DNA of 64,000 nt from Planococcus maitriensis (GTDB lineage: Bacteria > Bacillota > Bacilli > Bacillales_A > Planococcaceae), in contig NZ_QLZQ01000001.1 of the NCBI RefSeq assembly GCF_003289925.1, forward strand, positions 992,001 through 1,056,000, read 5' to 3'. Positions 49,300 to 60,315 of the stretch are shown here, piece by piece. Numbering within the stretch: position 1 is the stretch's first letter; the number at the start of each line of letters is the position of its first letter. The notes beneath the pieces were generated by a model. The model was not told where the DNA came from, ran no database searches, and was given only the letters and a program-made list of their open reading frames with translations. Made by a program: the position numbers and the translations under genes.

Positions 49300-51692
49300 T
49301 TGCCGAAGTCATCGTCGATGTTGCCGCACATCCGATTGACCGGCCCTTCGATTATGCAGTGCCGGAAAAATTCCAGGCACTCACCGAGCCGGGCATGCGC
49401 GTCAAAGTGCCTTTTGGCAACCGCAAAGTGCTCGGCTTTATTACAACTATCAAAGACACATCTGAATTTGACCCAAAACGGCTCAAGCCGATCCACGAAT
49501 TGATGGATGTCGTGCCCGTATTGAACGGAGAAATGCTCGAGCTTGCACAATGGATGAAACGCCAGACGGTGTGTTTTGAAATCGATGCCCTGCAAGTCAT
49601 GGTGCCAGCAGCACTTCGCGCCAAATACGAGAAGCGGTTCGTGTTGAATGCTGCTATCGACGAGCTGCCGAAAGAGCTACATCCGTATTTCGGCACACGT
49701 GACTTTGTCCGTGCCCAGGAAGCGGAAGCGGTCTATGGGCTTATGAAAAAGGAAATGGATAAAGGTACGGTGCTTGCGGATACGAACATCCAGCAGAAAA
49801 CCGGCGTGAAAAAAATACGCATGGTCCATATTACAGATTCTGCAGAAGATATAGAAAATATTTCCATAAGAGCGAACGCCAAGCAGCAATTGAAGCTGCA
49901 GGAATTTTTCTTGAAACACGTGGGCCAAAGCTTTGAATCTTCCCAACTGCAAAAGCAAGCTGGTGTTTCGCTTCCGACGGTCAACGCTCTGGCGGAAAAA
50001 GGCTTGGCCAATTTTTCGTCCATGGAATCGTACAGGGACCCTTCACTTCTGACCGCTATTGAACAAAAGATCGCCTTGGATTTGACGGATGAACAGCAAA
50101 CGGCATTCGATGCTATCCAATCCTCGCTCAACACGGAAAAAACCTTTTTGCTTCACGGCATCACCGGCAGCGGAAAAACGGAGATCTATTTGCAGACGAT
50201 CGCCCAAGTGCTTGAAGAAGGCAAGGAAGCGATTATGCTCGTCCCGGAAATTTCCTTGACGCCACAGATGACCATCCGCTTTAAGGAGCGTTTCGGCGAT
50301 TTGGTCGCAGTGCTGCACAGTGGCTTATCAGCAGGGGAAAAATACGATGAATGGCGAAAAATCCAGCGTGCGGAAGTGAAAGTCGTCGTAGGGGCCCGTT
50401 CAGCGATTTTTGCGCCGTTTCAAAATCTTGGCTTGATCATCCTCGACGAAGAGCATGAATCCAGCTATAAACAAGACGACTCACCCCGCTACCACGCACG
50501 GGATGTGGCGATTTGGCGCAGCCAGCAGCATCAATGCCCCGTCATCCTTGGTAGCGCGACGCCATCACTTGAATCGTATGCGCGCGCCCAAAAAGGCGTC
50601 TATGAATTACTCGCGCTGAAAAACCGGGCGAAAAACCAGCCGCTGCCTGAAGTTCATATTGTCGATATGCGCGAAGAGCTGCGCACCGGCAACCGGTCGA
50701 TGTTTTCCGTGGAATTGGCGGAAGCGATACGCGCGCGCCTGGCACGGAAAGAGCAAGTCGTGCTGTTTTTGAACAAGCGCGGCTACTCGTCATTCGTCTT
50801 ATGCCGCGATTGCGGAACGGTGCTGCAATGCCCGAACTGTGATATTTCGCTAACCTATCACCGGGCGAGCGAACGCATGAAATGCCATTATTGCGGCTAT
50901 GATGAACCCGTGCCGACGACTTGCCCGGAATGCGAAAGCGACCATATCCGCTTTTTCGGCACAGGGACCCAAAAAGTTGAAGAGGAACTGGCGAAGCTCG
51001 TGCCGGATGCGCGCGTGTTGCGGATGGATGTCGATACGACCCGCAATAAAGGCGCACATGAAAAGATCTTGTCAGCGTTCGGCGAAGGCAAAGCCGATAT
51101 TCTCCTCGGCACGCAAATGATCGCCAAAGGCTTGGATTTCCCGAATATTACATTGGTCGGTGTCTTATCGGCGGATACGACTTTGCATTTGCCGGATTTC
51201 CGGGCAGCCGAGAAAACTTACCAATTATTGACCCAAGTAAGCGGCCGCGCGGGACGCGACGTATTGCCGGGCGAGGTGTATGTACAGACCTATACGCCGG
51301 AGCATTATGCGATCACGCTCGCAAAAGACCAATTATACGAACCGTTCTATGAGCAGGAAATGGCTATGCGGCGGGCGAGCGGATACCCTCCGTATTATTA
51401 TGTCGTCAATATCCAGTTCACCCATGAGGATTTGATGACGGTGTCGGGCTATGCCCAGCAGATGACCGAATACCTGCGCCACCGCCTGTCGCCCAAAACC
51501 ATTATTATCGGCCCTTCAGCATCGCTCATCGCCCGTGTGAACAATAGATATCGCTATCAATGTTTGATAAAATACAAAAATGAACCGAAGCTGGCTGAAG
51601 TGCTGCAGCAATTGATCAAAATCTACCGCAGCGACTGGATCAAAACGGGTGCGACTTTGTCCATCGACATGAATCCGACAACAGTCATGTAG
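49296..51692 (+). CDS. priA: Primosomal replication restart helicase PriA
   Basis: 798 residues. Walker A GITGSGKTEIYLQ (about 288-300), DEEH box LIILDEEHESSYKQDD, and paired zinc cysteines (CRDCGTVLQCPNCDIS; CHYCG; CPECES) between the helicase lobes. An N-terminal 3'-DNA-end domain is present. It reloads the replisome at stalled forks. Translationally coupled to coaBC. Confidence 0.97.
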   Translation: MIAEVIVDVAAHPIDRPFDYAVPEKFQALTEPGMRVKVPFGNRKVLGFITTIKDTSEFDPKRLKPIHELMDVVPVLNGEMLELAQWMKRQTVCFEIDALQVMVPAALRAKYEKRFVLNAAIDELPKELHPYFGTRDFVRAQEAEAVYGLMKKEMDKGTVLADTNIQQKTGVKKIRMVHITDSAEDIENISIRANAKQQLKLQEFFLKHVGQSFESSQLQKQAGVSLPTVNALAEKGLANFSSMESYRDPSLLTAIEQKIALDLTDEQQTAFDAIQSSLNTEKTFLLHGITGSGKTEIYLQTIAQVLEEGKEAIMLVPEISLTPQMTIRFKERFGDLVAVLHSGLSAGEKYDEWRKIQRAEVKVVVGARSAIFAPFQNLGLIILDEEHESSYKQDDSPRYHARDVAIWRSQQHQCPVILGSATPSLESYARAQKGVYELLALKNRAKNQPLPEVHIVDMREELRTGNRSMFSVELAEAIRARLARKEQVVLFLNKRGYSSFVLCRDCGTVLQCPNCDISLTYHRASERMKCHYCGYDEPVPTTCPECESDHIRFFGTGTQKVEEELAKLVPDARVLRMDVDTTRNKGAHEKILSAFGEGKADILLGTQMIAKGLDFPNITLVGVLSADTTLHLPDFRAAEKTYQLLTQVSGRAGRDVLPGEVYVQTYTPEHYAITLAKDQLYEPFYEQEMAMRRASGYPPYYYVVNIQFTHEDLMTVSGYAQQMTEYLRHRLSPKTIIIGPSASLIARVNNRYRYQCLIKYKNEPKLAEVLQQLIKIYRSDWIKTGATLSIDMNPTTVM

Positions 51693-51710
51693 CAGAAATG
51701 AGGAATAGAA

Positions 51711-52217
51711 ATGGCAATCCGTGAAATTGTGAAACACCCGAACGAAGTATTAGAAACCCCGTGCAAGTCGGTCACTGAATTCGACCGCGAGCTTGCAGTC
51801 TTATTGGATGATATGCACGAGACGATGGTCGAAGCGGACGGTGTCGGCATTGCTGCGCCACAAGTAGGTGTCTCACTGCGCGTCGCGATCGTCGATTTCC
51901 AGGAAGGGCAGGAGCCGATTGAAATGGTCAATCCGGAACTCGCTTTATTCGAAGGGAAAGAGACGGATATCGAAGGCTGTTTGAGCTTCCCGGGTATTTT
52001 CGGGGAAGTCGAGCGCCATGGCCGCATCAAAATCAAAGCCCAGGAACGCGACGGCTCGTGGTATGAACTGGAGGCAGAAGGTTACGAAGCGCGTGCCATC
52101 CTACATGAAATGGACCATTTGGACGGCGTGCTGTTCACGAGCAAAATCGAGAAATACGTCACCCAGGAAGAATTGGATGAACTGATCCGCCAGCAGGAAG
52201 AGGAGGATTCGCTTTGA
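51711..52217 (+). CDS. def: Peptide deformylase
   Basis: 168 residues with the three motifs [10 protein letters not shown] (about 44-53), EGCLSFPG (about 88-95) and HEMDHLDG (about 130-137); Cys and the two His bind the metal. It removes the N-formyl group from new proteins. Overlaps fmt by 4 bp (TTGA). Confidence 0.96.
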   Translation: MAIREIVKHPNEVLETPCKSVTEFDRELAVLLDDMHETMVEADGVGIAAPQVGVSLRVAIVDFQEGQEPIEMVNPELALFEGKETDIEGCLSFPGIFGEVERHGRIKIKAQERDGSWYELEAEGYEARAILHEMDHLDGVLFTSKIEKYVTQEELDELIRQQEEEDSL

Positions 52218-53146
52218 CCAAAATTGTTTTCATGGGAACGCCGGCATTTTCGGCTCCAATCTTGAAGATGCTTGCCGATGAGGGATACGACATCGTTTCG
52301 GTCGTCACACAGCCCGACCGCCCTGTCGGCAGAAAGAAAATCCTGACGCCGACGCCAGTGAAAGAGCAAGCATTGGAACTTGGATTGCCGGTCTACCAAC
52401 CGGAAAAACTGAAAGATCCCGAACAAGCGCAAAAAATTCTCGACCTAAAGCCGGATTTGATTGTGACAGCGGCATTCGGGCAAATCTTGCCCACATCGGT
52501 ACTCGAAGCCCCGAAACTGGGCGCCATCAACGTGCACGCCTCACTGCTTCCGGAATACCGTGGAGGTGCGCCGATCCACCAGGCGATCATTGACGGCAAA
52601 AAAGAAACCGGCGTGACGATCATGTATATGGTGGATCGTCTGGATGCAGGGGATATCATTTCACAAAAATCGATACCGATCGAAGAAACGGACCATACCG
52701 GCAGCATGTTCGAGAAATTAAGTGCGGCAGGAATGGAGTTGTTGAAAGTAACCTTGCCGTCGATCATCGACGGGACCAATGAGCGAATTCCACAGGACGA
52801 AGAACGCGTCACGTTTGCGCGCAATATTTCACGGGAGCAGGAACGCATCGACTGGAACAAATCCGCACGCGAAATCTATAACCAAGTGCGCGGGTTGCAT
52901 CCATGGCCGGTCGCGTTCACAACTTTAGCAGACGCCAATGTCAAATTGTGGTGGACGGAAATTGCCGACAGCCAGAAAACCGGCGCGCCGGGTGAAATCA
53001 TCGAATTGACAAAAGATGCCATTATCGTCCAAACCGGCGAAGGCGCACTTGCCATCAAAGAATTGCAGCCGGCTGGGAAAAAACGCATGACGGCTGAAGA
53101 TTATTTACGTGGGCCGAAATTACAGGCAGGGGACCGATTCGAATGA
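52214..53146 (+). CDS. fmt: Methionyl-tRNA formyltransferase
   Basis: 310 residues: N-terminal formyltransferase domain with [20 protein letters not shown] (about 105-124), the catalytic Asn-His-Asp set, and a C-terminal OB-like domain. The start is TTG at 52214, overlapping the def stop, with AGGAGG just upstream. It formylates initiator Met-tRNA, the reverse side of Def. Confidence 0.95.
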   Translation: MTKIVFMGTPAFSAPILKMLADEGYDIVSVVTQPDRPVGRKKILTPTPVKEQALELGLPVYQPEKLKDPEQAQKILDLKPDLIVTAAFGQILPTSVLEAPKLGAINVHASLLPEYRGGAPIHQAIIDGKKETGVTIMYMVDRLDAGDIISQKSIPIEETDHTGSMFEKLSAAGMELLKVTLPSIIDGTNERIPQDEERVTFARNISREQERIDWNKSAREIYNQVRGLHPWPVAFTTLADANVKLWWTEIADSQKTGAPGEIIELTKDAIIVQTGEGALAIKELQPAGKKRMTAEDYLRGPKLQAGDRFE

Positions 53147-54498
53147 AAAACAAAAAAATCCACGGCAATGTAAGAGATGCAGCATTGTCGATTCTCTATG
53201 CCGTGGAAAACAAACAGGCATATAGCAACCTCTTATTGAATACAACAATGGACAGCTACGGCATTTCCGCCAAAAACAAAGGCTTGTTGACGGAAATCAC
53301 TTATGGCACGCTGCAGCATCAAATGACCTTGGACTATTATTTAGAACCGTATATCAAAGGCAAGCTCGATCCATGGGTGCGGACGCTTCTGCGCTTATCG
53401 CTCTATCAAATCGTTTACTTGGACCGCATCCCGTTCCATGCCGTCATCAACGAAGCAGTGGAAATCGCCAAACGGCGCGGGCATGGCGGCATTGCGTCTG
53501 TCGTTAACGGCATTCTGCGTTCCGTCCAGCGTACAGGCGTGCGTTCATTCAATGAAATTGCCGACCCAATCGAAAAGATTTCCATCGAAACGAGCCACCC
53601 GGCTTGGATGATCAAGCGCTGGTCGGAACAATTCGGCATGCAAAAAGCCCGCGAAATGGCGCTCGAGAACAATAAAGCGCCGCTCCAGACGGTGCGTGTC
53701 AATACCGTTCAGGCGACGCCGGAACAAGTGATCGAAATGCTCGAATCGGAAGGGCTGACTGCCGAACCAAGCAAGATTATCCCTGAATGCCTTGTCGTCA
53801 CGGGCGGGCAACCGGTGCGCACGCAAGCATTCGAAAAAGGCTTCATCACCATACAAGATGAAAGTTCGATGCTGCCGGCTTATGCGCTGCAAGTGGAACC
53901 TGGCATGACCGTGCTCGATATGTGCGCGGCGCCTGGCGGGAAGACGACCCACATCGCCGAAAAGCTTGAAGGACATGGGGCGGTACTGGCGATGGATTTG
54001 CACGCCCATAAAGTCAAATTGATTGAAGAAACCGCAAAACGCTTGGGTCACCAGACAATCGAAACCACAGTCGGAGACGGCCGTGAAAGCAGCGAGCGCT
54101 TCGGCGAAGAAAAATTCGACCGGATCCTGGTGGACGCACCTTGCAGCGGGCTTGGTGTCATCAAGCGCAAGCCGGATATCAAATACACGAAAACGCCGGA
54201 TGATTTCGGGCGCTTGCAGACGATTCAGCTTGCGCTTCTCGATGAAGCGGTGAAGCTGTTGAAGCCAGGCGGCATTCTCGTCTACAGCACGTGTACGGTC
54301 GATACCGAAGAGAACCGGGGAACTGCTGAGAAGTTCATGAACACACATCCGCAAATGGAACAGATCCCTGCTGAATTGCCTGCCGCGTTCAAGAGCAAAG
54401 GCAAAGGATTTGTCCAAGTCTTCCCGCAGGATTTCGGGAGTGACGGATTTTTTATCGCAAGCTTCAGAAAAACCGACGGCCAAGTTGCCGAAAGCTAA
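53143..54498 (+). CDS. rsmB: 16S rRNA (cytosine967-C5)-methyltransferase RsmB
   Basis: 451 residues. N-terminal NusB-like domain (about 5-135), then a SAM-binding methyltransferase domain with [17 protein letters not shown] (about 257-273), active-site [10 protein letters not shown] (about 329-338) and YSTCTV (about 383-388). It overlaps fmt by 4 bp. In Bacillus rlmN follows; here prpC starts 18 bp later. Confidence 0.95.
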   Translation: MKNKKIHGNVRDAALSILYAVENKQAYSNLLLNTTMDSYGISAKNKGLLTEITYGTLQHQMTLDYYLEPYIKGKLDPWVRTLLRLSLYQIVYLDRIPFHAVINEAVEIAKRRGHGGIASVVNGILRSVQRTGVRSFNEIADPIEKISIETSHPAWMIKRWSEQFGMQKAREMALENNKAPLQTVRVNTVQATPEQVIEMLESEGLTAEPSKIIPECLVVTGGQPVRTQAFEKGFITIQDESSMLPAYALQVEPGMTVLDMCAAPGGKTTHIAEKLEGHGAVLAMDLHAHKVKLIEETAKRLGHQTIETTVGDGRESSERFGEEKFDRILVDAPCSGLGVIKRKPDIKYTKTPDDFGRLQTIQLALLDEAVKLLKPGGILVYSTCTVDTEENRGTAEKFMNTHPQMEQIPAELPAAFKSKGKGFVQVFPQDFGSDGFFIASFRKTDGQVAES

Positions 54499-54516
54499 AA
54501 AGCGGGGTGTCCACTA

Positions 54517-55266
54517 TTGTTTCAGTATGTAATTGAAAGCGATACCGGTAGAAAAAGGAAAGTCAATGAAGACCGCGTCGCTGTGCTCAAACGCCCCGGC
54601 GGATTATTGCTCGCGCTTGTCGCAGATGGCATGGGCGGCCATAATGCAGGAGACGTTGCGAGCCGGATGGCGGTTGATGAACTCGGCAGAAGGTTCATGG
54701 AAGCGGACGAAGAAACGTTTGAAACGACAGAAGAAAAGACGGCCTGGCTATCTGGCCAAGTGTTGCAAGTCAACCGGCTTGTTTATGAACATTCCATCAC
54801 CCATAGCGAATGCAAAGGGATGGGAACGACTCTAATCGCCGCATTGATTGAAGAGGATGATTGTGTACTATGCCATATCGGCGACAGCCGTGCGTATGTC
54901 ATCGGCCCGTCGATGGCGCAAGTGACGCGTGATCATTCCTATGTCAACGTGCTAGTCGATAACGGGGAAATTACCCAACAGCAGGCGGAAGACCATCCGA
55001 AGAAAAACTGGATCCTGCGCTCACTGGGCACGGAACCTGACATCGAGCGGGAAATGCATCATTTTTCTCTCGCTGGCACTTCTTATTTCCTGATATGCAC
55101 CGACGGATTAAGCAATAAATTGAATGAGCGGGACATTTCGTCGATTGTCCGCTCGAAAGCTTCACTGTCTCAAAAAGGCAAAGCCTTGATTGCGCTGGCC
55201 AATGACCTCGGCGGAGAAGACAATATTTCATTTGTATTGTTGACGGCGCTCGGCGAGGAGGTTTAG
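54517..55266 (+). CDS. prpC: PP2C-family Ser/Thr protein phosphatase PrpC (Stp)
   Basis: 249 residues with the PP2C motifs RKVNEDRVAV (about 14-23), VADGMGGHNAGDVAS (about 34-48), GMGTTL, HIGDSRAY and GGEDNISFVLL. It reverses phosphorylation by PrkC. The start is TTG at 54517, supported by GGGGTG 7 bp before. prkC begins 2 bp after the stop. Confidence 0.95.
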   Translation: MFQYVIESDTGRKRKVNEDRVAVLKRPGGLLLALVADGMGGHNAGDVASRMAVDELGRRFMEADEETFETTEEKTAWLSGQVLQVNRLVYEHSITHSECKGMGTTLIAALIEEDDCVLCHIGDSRAYVIGPSMAQVTRDHSYVNVLVDNGEITQQQAEDHPKKNWILRSLGTEPDIEREMHHFSLAGTSYFLICTDGLSNKLNERDISSIVRSKASLSQKGKALIALANDLGGEDNISFVLLTALGEEV

Positions 55267-55268
55267 CG

Positions 55269-57245
55269 ATGTTAATCGGAAAACGAATTAATGGCCGCTA
55301 TAAGGTGCTTGAAGCGATCGGCAGCGGAGGCATGTCGAATGTCTATTTGGCGCATGACATGATCCTTGACCGTGATGTCGCCATCAAAGTGCTGCGCTAC
55401 GACTTCAGCAATGAAGAGGAATTGCGCCGCCGCTTCAAACGGGAAGCGCTGTCTTCGACAAGCCTTGGCCATCCGAACATCGTCAGTATTTTCGATGTCG
55501 GGGAAGACAATGACTTGCCATATCTCGTCATGGAGTATGTACCTGGTGATACGTTGAAAGAATACATCATCAAACATTCCCGGGTTGAACCGGAACGCGC
55601 CGTGGAAATCATGAAGCAATTGGCATCTGCCCTTGCGCATGCCCATCACAACCATATTGTCCACCGGGATATCAAGCCGCAGAACGTGCTGGTGGATGAA
55701 GACGGCAACGTCAAAATCTCGGATTTCGGCATTGCCATGGCATTGAGTGCCACTTCATACACACAGACCAATTCGGTACTCGGGACTGTTCATTACTTGT
55801 CTCCTGAACAGGCAAGAGGCGGCATGGCGAATAAAAAATCCGATATTTATTCACTCGGCATCGTCATGTATGAACTATTGACTGGAAAGCTGCCGTTTTC
55901 AGGTGAATCAGCTGTGGCTATCGCCTTGAAGCATCTGCAAACGGAAACGCCTTCATTGAAAGAAAACGTACCGGACCTGCCGCAAAGCCTTGAAAATATC
56001 GTATTGAAAGCGACCGCGAAAAATCCGCAATACCGTTATGCCTCAGCGGATGAAATGGCAGAAGACCTTTCGACGGCGCTCACTCCGGAACGAATCAACG
56101 AACCGAAATTTGCCGTGCCGGTAGACGAAGGGGAAACACGCGCCATGCCGGCAATCAAAGATACGGGCACGTACGAACAGGCCGATGCGACCAAAACGAT
56201 GGCGATTCCTGTCAAAGAGGATAAAAAAGAGAAGAACAAGCCGCCTGAGAAGAAAAAACGAAAGAAAACGCCGATTGTCTTGGCGATTTTCGCCGCCTTG
56301 ATCTTGATCGGGTTAATCATGGCCTTTGCGTTCCCGGGATTGTTTGAGCCTAGGCAAGTGGCCGTGCCGGATGTTTCCGGGATGGAAAGAGAAGCGGCAC
56401 ACGAAGAGCTGACCGCTGCTGGCTTTGTTGTCGCAGAAGAGTCGGAACAGTTCTCTGAAGATGTCGAAGAGAATCACGTGATTCGTACCATACCGGAAGC
56501 AGGAAAGATGCGCGATCCAGAGTCGAGCATCAGCCTATTCATTAGCAGGGGCAAAGAAACGGCCGAGTTTGGTGATTATGTCGGCACGTCACTTGACCAG
56601 GCACAGCGTATGTTGGAAGGTTCGAATTATGCATCGGTCGATTCGCGGGAAGAGTTTTCCGATGAAGCGCCCGGCACGATCTTGAGCCAAAGCCCTGAAG
56701 CGGGAACCGAGGTCACCATCAGCGAGACCGCTGTCGAATTCGTCGTCAGCAAAGGACCGGACATGCGCGAAGTGGAAGATTTGACCGGCTATGGAGAAGC
56801 ACAATTAAATGAGTATGCCCGTTCATCGGGATTCAATATCCGCATCGTCCGTGAAGAAGAATCCGATTCCGTTGAAGCAGGGTTGGTGCTGTCGCAAAAC
56901 GTTGCGGGCGGAGAGATGCTTGAAGTCGGAAGCACGATTGAAGTCGTGTTGTCTTCTGGCAGTGCGGAACTTCCGGTGAATACCTACGTCGAAACAGTGG
57001 AAATCCCTTATGAGCCGGCAGAGCCTGCAGAAGAAGGTGAAGACCCGGTCGAGCAGACCATCCGCGTCTATATTCAGGACCAGAACCAAAGCATGGTCGA
57101 ACCGGTCGAGGAATTCACAATCACGGAAACGACCGAACACCAGATTGAAATGCAGATTGTTGAAGGCGCAAGCGCTTCCTACCGTATCGTCAGGGATGCC
57201 ACGATCATCCTGGAAAAGACAGTGGACTATGAGAACGCAGATTAA
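55269..57245 (+). CDS. prkC: PASTA-domain Ser/Thr protein kinase PrkC
   Basis: 658 residues. Kinase domain (about 11-270) with GSGGMSNVY, VAIKVLR, HRDIKPQN and SDFG; basic juxtamembrane segment; membrane helix about 334-357; three PASTA domains starting near 361, 430 and 498; and a C-terminal beta domain (about 570-655) like that of staphylococcal PrkC. PASTA domains bind muropeptide or lipid II fragments outside the cell. It pairs with prpC and precedes rsgA. Confidence 0.96.
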   Translation: MLIGKRINGRYKVLEAIGSGGMSNVYLAHDMILDRDVAIKVLRYDFSNEEELRRRFKREALSSTSLGHPNIVSIFDVGEDNDLPYLVMEYVPGDTLKEYIIKHSRVEPERAVEIMKQLASALAHAHHNHIVHRDIKPQNVLVDEDGNVKISDFGIAMALSATSYTQTNSVLGTVHYLSPEQARGGMANKKSDIYSLGIVMYELLTGKLPFSGESAVAIALKHLQTETPSLKENVPDLPQSLENIVLKATAKNPQYRYASADEMAEDLSTALTPERINEPKFAVPVDEGETRAMPAIKDTGTYEQADATKTMAIPVKEDKKEKNKPPEKKKRKKTPIVLAIFAALILIGLIMAFAFPGLFEPRQVAVPDVSGMEREAAHEELTAAGFVVAEESEQFSEDVEENHVIRTIPEAGKMRDPESSISLFISRGKETAEFGDYVGTSLDQAQRMLEGSNYASVDSREEFSDEAPGTILSQSPEAGTEVTISETAVEFVVSKGPDMREVEDLTGYGEAQLNEYARSSGFNIRIVREEESDSVEAGLVLSQNVAGGEMLEVGSTIEVVLSSGSAELPVNTYVETVEIPYEPAEPAEEGEDPVEQTIRVYIQDQNQSMVEPVEEFTITETTEHQIEMQIVEGASASYRIVRDATIILEKTVDYENAD

Positions 57246-57278
57246 TACAACTACAATGAATGGATAAGGAGTGGTGCT

Positions 57279-58175
57279 ATGCCGAAAGGTCAGATCAGAA
57301 AAGCGTTGAGCGGCTTCTATTATGTATTGGATGATGACGGTGAACGTTACACCCAGTGCCGGGGCCGTGGAGTTTTCCGCAACCGCCAAATCACGCCGCT
57401 TGTCGGGGATTTTGTCGAGTACAAAGCGGATAACGATCGCGAAGGGACGATACTGGATATTGATGAACGCAAAAATGAACTGGTGCGCCCCCCCATTTCC
57501 AATATTGATCAGGCGATTTTAGTGTTTTCAGCCAAGCAGCCCGATTTCCATCCGCTGTTATTGGACCGTTTCCTGGTAGCGGTTGAATCGTTTGATATCC
57601 AGCCGGTCATTTGCTTGACGAAAATCGATTTATTGTCGGATGCGGAGCGCGAAGAACTGGACCGTTATGCTGATGATTACCGGACAATCGGATACGATGT
57701 CATTGAATCTTTCATAGACGACCCGACATTGCAGGAAAGGCTGATGCCGGTCCTCAAAGGCAAGACAAGCGTTCTTGCCGGGCAGTCTGGCGTCGGGAAA
57801 TCAACTTTGCTGAATACGATTCTGCCGTCGCTGAAGTTGAAGACCGATGATATCTCGCAAGCCTTGAACCGAGGCAAGCATACAACGCGCCATGTGGAAT
57901 TGATCGAAGTGAATGGCGGTCTGCTCGCGGACACGCCGGGATTCAGCTCGTTCGACTTTGAACAGCTCGAGAAAGAACAATTGTCGGCATGCTTCCCGGA
58001 AATGGAACAACGCGCAGGCGGCTGTAAATTCCGCGAATGCCTGCATCTGAATGAACCAAAATGCGCGATCAAAAAAGCGGTTGAGACAGGGGACATCCCT
58101 GAATATCGCTATAAGCACTACTTGAAATTTTTGGAAGAAATAATGAATCGAAAGCCGAGGTATTCACATGATTAA
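57279..58175 (+). CDS. rsgA: Ribosome small-subunit assembly GTPase RsgA
   Basis: 298 residues with the circularly permuted GTPase order: TKID (G4) comes before GQSGVGKST (G1, about 168-176) and DTPG (G3). An N-terminal OB domain and a C-terminal zinc site (C..C.H..C around [16 protein letters not shown]) are present. It checks late 30S maturation. Overlaps rpe by 8 bp. Confidence 0.96.
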   Translation: MPKGQIRKALSGFYYVLDDDGERYTQCRGRGVFRNRQITPLVGDFVEYKADNDREGTILDIDERKNELVRPPISNIDQAILVFSAKQPDFHPLLLDRFLVAVESFDIQPVICLTKIDLLSDAEREELDRYADDYRTIGYDVIESFIDDPTLQERLMPVLKGKTSVLAGQSGVGKSTLLNTILPSLKLKTDDISQALNRGKHTTRHVELIEVNGGLLADTPGFSSFDFEQLEKEQLSACFPEMEQRAGGCKFRECLHLNEPKCAIKKAVETGDIPEYRYKHYLKFLEEIMNRKPRYSHD

Positions 58176-58833
58176 AATTGCACCGTCTATTCTAGCAGCA
58201 GATTTCGCGAAACTTGGACAAGAAGTACAGGAAGTCGAAAAAGCCGGAGCCGATTGGATCCATATCGATGTCATGGACGGTCATTTCGTCCCGAATATCA
58301 CGATGGGGCCGATTGTGGTCGACGCGCTGCGCCCGTTGACAGAGCTTCCTCTCGATGTTCATTTAATGATCGAGAACCCGGACCGTTATATCGAGGATTT
58401 CGCCAAGGCTGGTGCAGATTATATTACCGTCCATGTCGAAGCGTGCCCGCATCTTCATCGCACCATCCAATTGATCCGTTCGTTCGGCGTCAAACCGGGT
58501 GTCGTCTTGAACCCGCACACGCCGATCGAAACGATCCAGCATGTTTTGGAAGATATCGATTTGGTGCTGTTCATGACCGTTAACCCTGGATTTGGCGGAC
58601 AGAAGTTCATCCAGTCGGTCGTCCCGAAAGTTGCGGCATTGTCGCAATTGATCAAAGACAAAGGCTTGTCTGTCGATATCCAAATCGATGGCGGCATCAA
58701 TGAAGAAACGATTGTTCCGTGCGCGCAAGCAGGGGCGAATGTGTTCGTGGCCGGGTCAGCCATTTTCGGCAAACAAGACCGCACGCAAGCTCTGCAGGCG
58801 ATCAAAAAGGCGGGGCAAGGAGTTATCTCGTGA
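58168..58833 (+). CDS. rpe: Ribulose-phosphate 3-epimerase
   Basis: A 221-residue barrel with [14 protein letters not shown] at the N-terminus, the metal site [16 protein letters not shown] (about 31-46) and GFGGQKF. It interconverts ribulose-5-phosphate and xylulose-5-phosphate in the pentose phosphate pathway. Starts inside the end of rsgA. Confidence 0.97.
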   Translation: MIKIAPSILAADFAKLGQEVQEVEKAGADWIHIDVMDGHFVPNITMGPIVVDALRPLTELPLDVHLMIENPDRYIEDFAKAGADYITVHVEACPHLHRTIQLIRSFGVKPGVVLNPHTPIETIQHVLEDIDLVLFMTVNPGFGGQKFIQSVVPKVAALSQLIKDKGLSVDIQIDGGINEETIVPCAQAGANVFVAGSAIFGKQDRTQALQAIKKAGQGVIS

Positions 58834-59468
58834 TTATCGTAATCACAGCAGGAGGTCCGGCAGACGAACTGCCGGACCTTTCTTCATATGAAGGGGCGTC
58901 CTATATCGGGGTGGATGCAGGGGTCATGACGCTGCTTGGGCTCGGCATTGAACCAGTGGAGGCGGTCGGGGATTTTGACTCGGTGACAGACAGCGAGTAC
59001 GAAGAAATCCGTTCGGCTTTTCCGTCACTTGAGCGGTCGCCGGCGGAAAAGGATGAATCGGATACGGAATTGGCCTTGAAGAAAGCGATGCATTACAATC
59101 CGGACACGGTCATTATCACTGGCGTGACCGGCGGCAGGCTGGACCATTACATGGCTGCTTTGCATATTGTCTTTGCCTATCAACGAAGCTATCCGCATAT
59201 CGATTTCATCGTATTGAACAAGCAGAACCGCATCCGTTTCAGGGAACCCGGAAAGTACAGCATGGAAGCGGATCAGGAGTTCAAATATGTGTCTTTTTAT
59301 CCGTTTGCGGAAGAAGTGGGCGGCTTTACGATTGAAGGATTTAAATATCCAGTGGAGGATGAGAGGATTCCGTTCGGTTCGACACGCTTTATCAGCAATG
59401 AATTAATGCGGGATGGGACAGTTGAATTCACGGGCGGCCATTTGATCATCATAGAAAGTTCCGATTGA
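58830..59468 (+). CDS. thiN: Thiamine pyrophosphokinase
   Basis: 212 residues with the TPK signatures [25 protein letters not shown], here in part, [12 protein letters not shown] (about 71-82) and [12 protein letters not shown]. It makes thiamine diphosphate from thiamine. The start is GTG at 58830, overlapping the rpe stop, with AAGGAG 7 bp upstream. In Bacillus spoVM lies between this gene and rpmB; it is absent. Confidence 0.92.
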   Translation: MIIVITAGGPADELPDLSSYEGASYIGVDAGVMTLLGLGIEPVEAVGDFDSVTDSEYEEIRSAFPSLERSPAEKDESDTELALKKAMHYNPDTVIITGVTGGRLDHYMAALHIVFAYQRSYPHIDFIVLNKQNRIRFREPGKYSMEADQEFKYVSFYPFAEEVGGFTIEGFKYPVEDERIPFGSTRFISNELMRDGTVEFTGGHLIIIESSD

Positions 59469-59474
59469 ATGCAC

Positions 59475-59513
59475 GAAAAAATGCCAGGCTGACAGATGTC
59501 AGGCCTGGCATTA
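59475..59513 (-). terminator. Terminator of rpmB
   Basis: ATGCCAGGC and its partner GCCTGGCAT, with TGACA/TGTCA inside. Read on the minus strand it ends in TTTTTT, so it mainly serves rpmB; the plus-strand T run is poor. Confidence 0.8.
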
Positions 59514-59525
59514 TTCATGAGCGGT

Positions 59526-59714
59526 TTAGACGCGCTCAACTTTTCCTGATTTCAATGCTCTCGCGGAAACCCATACACGTTTCGGCTTGCCGTCAACAAG
59601 GATGCGAACTTTTTGAAGGTTAGCTCCCCATGTACGTTTTGTCGAGTTCAACGCGTGTGAACGGCTGTTTCCAGAACGAGCTTTACGTCCAGATACTGCA
59701 CATACTTTTGGCAT
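59526..59714 (-). CDS. rpmB: 50S ribosomal protein L28
   Basis: A 62-residue basic protein: [20 protein letters not shown] and [17 protein letters not shown]. It carries a single cysteine, so this is the zinc-free form. Convergent with thiN and divergent from the Asp23-family gene, as in Bacillus. A TATAAT on the minus strand (59745-59750) may be its -10; no clear -35. Confidence 0.97.
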   Translation of the reverse strand: MPKVCAVSGRKARSGNSRSHALNSTKRTWGANLQKVRILVDGKPKRVWVSARALKSGKVERV

Positions 59715-59934
59715 GTAAGTCCCTCCTCACAAGTGAAGCTGAAAATTATAATAGAATTTCAGTTCGTTTTTCGTTTCACATACTTTAATAATTTACCATA
59801 GAAAAAAGAGGGACGCAAGTGAAATTCACAGCCTTTCAAGAAAAAAACCTTTACAGTGTAAAACGTTGGCTTTTCTTATAAAGGGCTTTCATGTAGAATG
59901 AGAAGAGTGAAATAGGACTCGAGGAGGAATTTTA

Positions 59935-60297
59935 ATGTCGATTGAGTTGAATAATGAATATGGTCAAATCGATATTTCAAATGATGTGATAGCCCAAATA
60001 GCCGGCGGTGCTGCGATCGAATGCTATGGCATCGTAGGAATGGCAACCAAACACCAGATCCGCGACGGCCTCACGGACATTCTCCGCAAAGAGAACTTCG
60101 CCAAAGGAGTCCTTGTGCGCCAGGAAGATGGCGATTTGGTCATTGATATGTACGTAATCATCAGCTACGGAACGAAAATTTCGGAAGTGGCGTATCAAGT
60201 CCAATCCAAAGTGAAATATACAATTACAAAAACATTGGGCATGCCGGTAAGTGCGGTAAACATTTATGTCCAGGGCGTTCGTGTGACGAACCCGTAA
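59935..60297 (+). CDS. yloU: Asp23/Gls24 family envelope stress response protein (YloU)
   Basis: 120 residues of the DUF322 family, with VIAQIAGGAAIECYGIVGMA (about 18-37) and VNIYVQGVRV at the end. Relatives include the staphylococcal alkaline shock protein Asp23. Function is not settled. It is followed 18 bp later by fakA, as yloU-yloV in Bacillus. The 220-bp gap upstream holds the divergent starts; ATGTAGAATG at 59891 may contain a -10. Confidence 0.88.
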   Translation: MSIELNNEYGQIDISNDVIAQIAGGAAIECYGIVGMATKHQIRDGLTDILRKENFAKGVLVRQEDGDLVIDMYVIISYGTKISEVAYQVQSKVKYTITKTLGMPVSAVNIYVQGVRVTNP

Positions 60298-60315
60298 GAG
60301 GAGGAAAATTCGGTT

